From the NCBI GenBank assembly GCA_035575715.1, contig DATLXN010000006.1, positions 310,001-374,000 of the forward strand: a stretch of 64,000 nucleotides of DNA, written 5' to 3'. Positions within the stretch are counted from its first letter, which is position 1. Each line of letters starts with the position of its first letter. Origin of the DNA: JACCSI01 sp035575715 (GTDB lineage: Bacteria > Acidobacteriota > Vicinamibacteria > Vicinamibacterales > UBA2999). The notes under the pieces are model-generated. The model saw nothing but the letters and a program-made list of their open reading frames with translations. It searched no databases and was not told the DNA's origin. A program made the translations under genes and the position numbers. Positions 60,369 through 64,000 of the stretch are shown piece after piece.

Positions 60369-63300
60369 TTACACGCGCAGAATGATCGCGCGGGCCGGCT
60401 GCCCGGTGAGAGTCGATAGCGCGTCGGCGTACAGCCCGATCTGCCTGCGGTAGGCCTCCTCGGCAGCACCGAGTTCCGCATCGGTTTTGAAGTCGACGAC
60501 CGTCCATCCCTCGGCCGTCTCGAACGCCAGATCCAACTGGCCATCGATCAACGTGCCGTCACGCATGATCGAGATCGGCGCCTCGCGGCGGCACGACCGG
60601 CCGGCGGCGACCGCGGCCCGCGCGCGCTCGATCACCGGGTGCCGCAGCGTCCGCTCGACGACAGCTGCCGCTGCATCGCGCTCGTCATCTGGCGCACCAA
60701 GCACGCGCGCATGCAACACCGCCAACTCATGAATGGCTGATGCCGAAGCGTCCAGCGGCACGGCGGCGAGCAGTCCGTGCACCAGCACGCCAAAGCGCCG
60801 ACCCGAGGGGCGGGGGCCGACGACGGCTGCGTCTTCGATGACGACGGCACTTGCATCGCCATGAGCACCTGAACCGACACCGCCCCCTTCTTTGATCCAT
60901 TCCGTCGCCGTCACGATCGCCAGTGACGGCTTGGCGGCGCGCTGCTGGAGGTCAGCCTTGTTCGCACGCCAGCGCTCGTAGCGAGCCCGATCCGCAGCTA
61001 CCTCCTGTGGGTGCGCGTCCCTGGCGATCAGGTCATCGCGCCGCAGTCCGCGCGGGTCCTCCGCGTGGGTGTCTAGTAACAACGGGTCCCACCAGACGAC
61101 GTTGAAATGGGCACCGGTTGCTGTGTCGGTGATCTCGTAGGTGCCCGGACGCACTGTCGATGCATCGGGCATCTGGCCGTCGGGGCGGATGAGCACGGTG
61201 TCCTTACCGCGGAACACCGGGACACCGGCAGCAGCGATCGGCGACTGGCGTTGATCGATCGGCGGATACAGCGCGGTGTTGAGCGGCCGCAGCCACCCCT
61301 CGTTGAACGGCCCGTCACCGACCGCCGGGACGACGAGCAGATCGCGCGCGCGGGTCGCGGCGACATAGGCCAGGCGCACACCTTCGGCTTGGTCGCGCGC
61401 CGCTTCTTCATCCCGATGGTCGAGCAGATCCACCGGCGACCAGCCGCCTAATTGCATGGCGCAGAGATCGCGATCGGACGCCAGGTACCGCGATGCTTCG
61501 CGTTGACTGAGCCGGCAGCCGATATCGGCGAGGATCACCACGGGGAACTCGAGACCTTTGGCTTTGTGCACTGTCATCAACCGCACCCCCTCGCTGCCTT
61601 CTTCGAGGATCGGCGCCTCCGGAGCCTGCGCCCGGTCGGCCGCCTCACGCAGAATCTCGACGAACCCGCGAAATGACAGACCGCCCTCAGCTTCGTAGCG
61701 CCGCGCCAAGTCTGAAATGTGCAGGACGTTGGCGAGCACCTGTTCGCCACCGCGCCACAACACGAATCCGGCATGTGCGCGGGTGAGCTCGATCAGCCGG
61801 CCGATGGTGTCCGCCACCGGGCGGAAGTTCCGCGCCCCGTGGAACTCCTTGAGCGCTTGTAACGTGGCTGCGACCGGCCGCAGCCGCTGCGGCAAATCCC
61901 CGGCAATGCGGTAGGGATGAAATAACCCGGCCCGCCCGCGATACTCGAGCAGCTCTTCCTCGCCGAGTGCGAACAGCGGACCGCGCAACGTTGCATAGAC
62001 CGATAGTTCGTCTTCCGGCCACTCAATCGCGGTCAACGCCGTGCGCACCGCGTCGACTTCTTCGCGCTCATGGAACGTCTTGCCGCCAACCAGTAAATGC
62101 GGCACACCGCGCGCTTCGAGCGCCTCGACATAATCCCGCGTCACATCGTTGCCGTAGTGCAGGAAACGGCGAAACAGCAAACACACATCGCCGGGAACGA
62201 TTTTTTTGCGCGTTCGCCTCGACGGGTCGTGTCGATCGGCGGCATCAACGCTCCACGGGCAATCCGCTGAGACCAGCCAGCGGACGAACTCGGCCACCGC
62301 CGCTGGTTGCGAGCGCTGCAGATTGTCGAGCGTGACTTGGCGCAACCCGTAGGGTCGGGGGATCGGCAAGGCGACGATCGCCGGCTGGCTTGGCTGATCA
62401 CCACGACTACCGGCCAGCGGCACGTACGACGCTTGGAGCGATCGCGCATCGCCGGTCATCTCGCCGGCAAACGCGGCGTTGATCAACTTCTGAATCGCCG
62501 GCACACCACGATACGACGTCTGCAGGGTGACCGACGACGCGCCTTGCGACTGCAACTGTTCGCTGATGCGCCGGTACACACCGACGTCGGCTCGGCGGAA
62601 TCGGTAAATCGATTGCTTGGGGTCGCCGACGATGAACAGGCTGCCGGGGCGCACCCCGCCCGACTGATCGCTGGCGAGCAACAGCAGCAGTTCGGCCTGC
62701 AATGGATCGGTATCCTGAAACTCATCGACGAGGACAATCCGGAAGCGTTCTTGAAAGCGCGCGCGGACCTCGGCGCAATCGCGCAGCAAGTCGCGGGCCT
62801 TGATCAGCAAGTCGAGAAAATCGAGTGCGCCAGCCGTCTGTTTGCGTTCCTCGTAGCGCGCCAGGCAGTCGCGCATCTCTTCACGAAGCAGCGCCGCGAT
62901 CTCGGCGTTGGCGAGCTCGCGAAACCGCTTCAGCGACTCTTGCAACGTCGCGTGCATGGCGTGGACGTCCGCCCGCGACACGCCGGCGGCGAAGGCGGCG
63001 CCAGAGCCCTTGCGCGGTGCGCCGAACGAGTTGTAGCCGCGCTCGTCAGCGAGCGCAATCAGCGACGCTTCCCAACCGTCGAGATCGACGGCGCCAATGC
63101 GGCGACTGCGTTCGATCTCGGCGCTGATGCGGCGCGCGGTCTTGGTGTCGTCGGCGAAGTTATCGCCACGTTTCAACGGTCGCGCGGTCACCTCCGCGAA
63201 CGCGCGTAACTGGTCGATCAGCAACGCGATCATCGACTCGCGCTGATAGGCCGGCATCGTCCACGGCGCGTGATGATCGCGCCATTCACGGAGCTCGCGT

Positions 63301-63842
63301 GCGGCGCGGCGCAACCGTTCGATCGGGCCGTTCTCCCCTTCGTCCTTGTGCCACGGCACGGGACGCCGTAGCGAGCGCCGCACGCCTTCACCGGGGTTGC
63401 CGAGTTGATATTGCAACCAGCCGGTGAACGCTTCGTCGAACAGCGCTTCAGACTGCGTGTCGGTCAGGACCGTGAACAGCGGGTCGACGCACGCTTCGAC
63501 CGGGCGCTCGCGCAACAGCTCGGCACAGAACCCGTGAATCGTGCTGACGTGGGCGTCTTCAAAATCGTACACGGCGCGGTTGAGGCGTTCCGCTTCAGCG
63601 CTGGCAGCCGACGCGCCCAACCGCGCACGTTCGAGTTCTTCGCGAATCCGCAGCTTCAGCTCGCCCGCCGCTTTCTCCCCGAAGGTGACGGCCACGATTT
63701 CACCGATGCGAGCGGTGCCGGTTTCAATTAACCGCACGATCCGCGCGACCAGTTCGGTCGTCTTGCCGGTGCCGGCCGCAGCTTCGACGACGATCGTCTG
63801 GTCGAGGGCGTCGCGAATTGGCGCGCGGTTCTCGACCATCAT
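60369..63842 (-). CDS. addA: UvrD-type helicase/nuclease, AddA-like
   Basis: This 1157-residue protein combines an SF1A helicase with a C-terminal RecB nuclease. Helicase motifs: Walker A AAAGTGKTT (21-29), motif Ia AVTFGEKAAGELK, motif II LVDEFQDTDP, motif III GDPKQSIYRFRRAD, motif V RLMTVHKAKGLEFPVV and motif VI RLAYVAATRARDLL. Nuclease motif: GQLDLAFETAEGWTVVDFKTD and YRRQIGLYADAL. It should process double-strand breaks with AddB. It starts at ATG 63842, overlapping the AddB-like stop by 4 bp (ATGA). Length is close to Gram-positive AddA. The call as AddA rather than RecB rests on the AddB partner. Confidence 0.92.
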   Translation of the reverse strand: MMVENRAPIRDALDQTIVVEAAAGTGKTTELVARIVRLIETGTARIGEIVAVTFGEKAAGELKLRIREELERARLGASAASAEAERLNRAVYDFEDAHVSTIHGFCAELLRERPVEACVDPLFTVLTDTQSEALFDEAFTGWLQYQLGNPGEGVRRSLRRPVPWHKDEGENGPIERLRRAARELREWRDHHAPWTMPAYQRESMIALLIDQLRAFAEVTARPLKRGDNFADDTKTARRISAEIERSRRIGAVDLDGWEASLIALADERGYNSFGAPRKGSGAAFAAGVSRADVHAMHATLQESLKRFRELANAEIAALLREEMRDCLARYEERKQTAGALDFLDLLIKARDLLRDCAEVRARFQERFRIVLVDEFQDTDPLQAELLLLLASDQSGGVRPGSLFIVGDPKQSIYRFRRADVGVYRRISEQLQSQGASSVTLQTSYRGVPAIQKLINAAFAGEMTGDARSLQASYVPLAGSRGDQPSQPAIVALPIPRPYGLRQVTLDNLQRSQPAAVAEFVRWLVSADCPWSVDAADRHDPSRRTRKKIVPGDVCLLFRRFLHYGNDVTRDYVEALEARGVPHLLVGGKTFHEREEVDAVRTALTAIEWPEDELSVYATLRGPLFALGEEELLEYRGRAGLFHPYRIAGDLPQRLRPVAATLQALKEFHGARNFRPVADTIGRLIELTRAHAGFVLWRGGEQVLANVLHISDLARRYEAEGGLSFRGFVEILREAADRAQAPEAPILEEGSEGVRLMTVHKAKGLEFPVVILADIGCRLSQREASRYLASDRDLCAMQLGGWSPVDLLDHRDEEAARDQAEGVRLAYVAATRARDLLVVPAVGDGPFNEGWLRPLNTALYPPIDQRQSPIAAAGVPVFRGKDTVLIRPDGQMPDASTVRPGTYEITDTATGAHFNVVWWDPLLLDTHAEDPRGLRRDDLIARDAHPQEVAADRARYERWRANKADLQQRAAKPSLAIVTATEWIKEGGGVGSGAHGDASAVVIEDAAVVGPRPSGRRFGVLVHGLLAAVPLDASASAIHELAVLHARVLGAPDDERDAAAAVVERTLRHPVIERARAAVAAGRSCRREAPISIMRDGTLIDGQLDLAFETAEGWTVVDFKTDAELGAAEEAYRRQIGLYADALSTLTGQPARAIILRV

Positions 63843-64000
63843 GGGAGCTCCCTCAGCGCATCGAGGTCACTCATCAGGTCGCCAGTTTTCCTGCGAGTGC
63901 GACGTTCCTCGTCGCGGCCGCAGACCACCTTGAAGTCACAGAATCGGCAGGCCTCCGCGGCTGGATTGGCGGCCAGCACACCACGTTCGATGGCACGGTC
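63839..64000 (-). CDS. addB: AddB-like PD-(D/E)XK nuclease, C-terminal end (start outside window)
   Basis: The 53 visible C-terminal residues read AANPAAEACRFCDFKVVCGR and end ALRELP. Cys-x2-Cys-x5-Cys is the closing part of the AddB [4Fe-4S] cluster that staples the nuclease domain. The stop TGA overlaps the addA start ATG, a coupled addB-addA order. Most of the protein lies beyond the right edge. Confidence 0.75.
   Translation of the reverse strand, partial: DRAIERGVLAANPAAEACRFCDFKVVCGRDEERRTRRKTGDLMSDLDALRELP

Overview
The window is a 64 kb stretch of high-GC chromosome. It most resembles an Acidobacteriota genome of the Vicinamibacteria (subdivision 6) type. This is inferred from gene content, not from a marker-gene search: Oar-like TonB-dependent receptors with N-terminal carboxypeptidase-regulatory domains, a DUF1800/DUF1501 pair, a remnant of the VWFA-related acidobacterial family, many secreted beta-sandwich proteins and many small DSD1, cupin and GNAT genes. 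I see no rRNA, tRNA, CRISPR array, prophage or intact insertion sequence. Both edges cut genes: a GyrA/ParC-type topoisomerase subunit on the left and an AddB-type nuclease on the right.

Layout. 1-13.8 kb: topoisomerase subunit, FAD-linked 2-hydroxyacid oxidase, DUF2461 protein, APC permease, hybrid histidine kinase, Rieske oxygenase, nitrilase-family hydrolase, a GcvT-family protein and two tandem phytoene-dehydrogenase-like flavoproteins. 13.8-21 kb: two duplicated secreted carboxypeptidase-regulatory proteins, a GNAT enzyme, a frameshifted DUF1800 gene and DUF1501. 21-25 kb: a D-serine dehydratase/D-threonine aldolase-family enzyme coupled to a lone bacterial microcompartment (BMC) shell gene, facing a minus-strand run of MerR regulator, pterin carbinolamine dehydratase, an unknown gene and thiO. 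25-32.8 kb: GNAT enzyme, P1 peptidase with a frameshift, an unknown 607-residue exported protein, then a TonB receptor operon. 32.9-38.7 kb: a two-component system and a second TonB receptor. 38.7-40.5 kb: LOG-family protein in a repeat-rich area. 40.5-51 kb: nucleobase transporter, PreA-like dihydropyrimidine dehydrogenase, class D beta-lactamase, cupin, exported DSD1-family protein, YaeQ, dihydropyrimidinase and a class III aminotransferase. 51-64 kb: secreted proteins, VapBC toxin-antitoxin, a MacAB-like ABC export system, GNAT and DinB proteins, an outer-membrane protein and AddAB.

How genes work together. The NCS1 transporter, PreA-like enzyme, dihydropyrimidinase, class III aminotransferase and possibly the distant nitrilase-family protein fit reductive pyrimidine (uracil/thymine) catabolism. 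The two-component system lies between two TonB receptor units. A shared divergent control region carries three 11-bp direct repeats, suggesting autoregulation and nutrient- or envelope-linked control. The DSD1-family enzyme plus BMC shell pair is the most unusual unit.

Genome-scale patterns visible here. (1) Many genes have a TAnnnT -10 element only 4-9 nt before the start codon, which implies leaderless mRNAs. (2) At least nine unrelated families of 7-, 8-, 9- or 14-bp tandem repeats sit in intergenic gaps, often at gene 3' ends, where some are translated as C-terminal tails. (3) Several genes carry frameshifts or truncations (DUF1800, P1 peptidase, a small membrane protein, a VWFA remnant, a carboxymuconolactone-decarboxylase-like remnant). 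These are either real decay or residual assembly indels.
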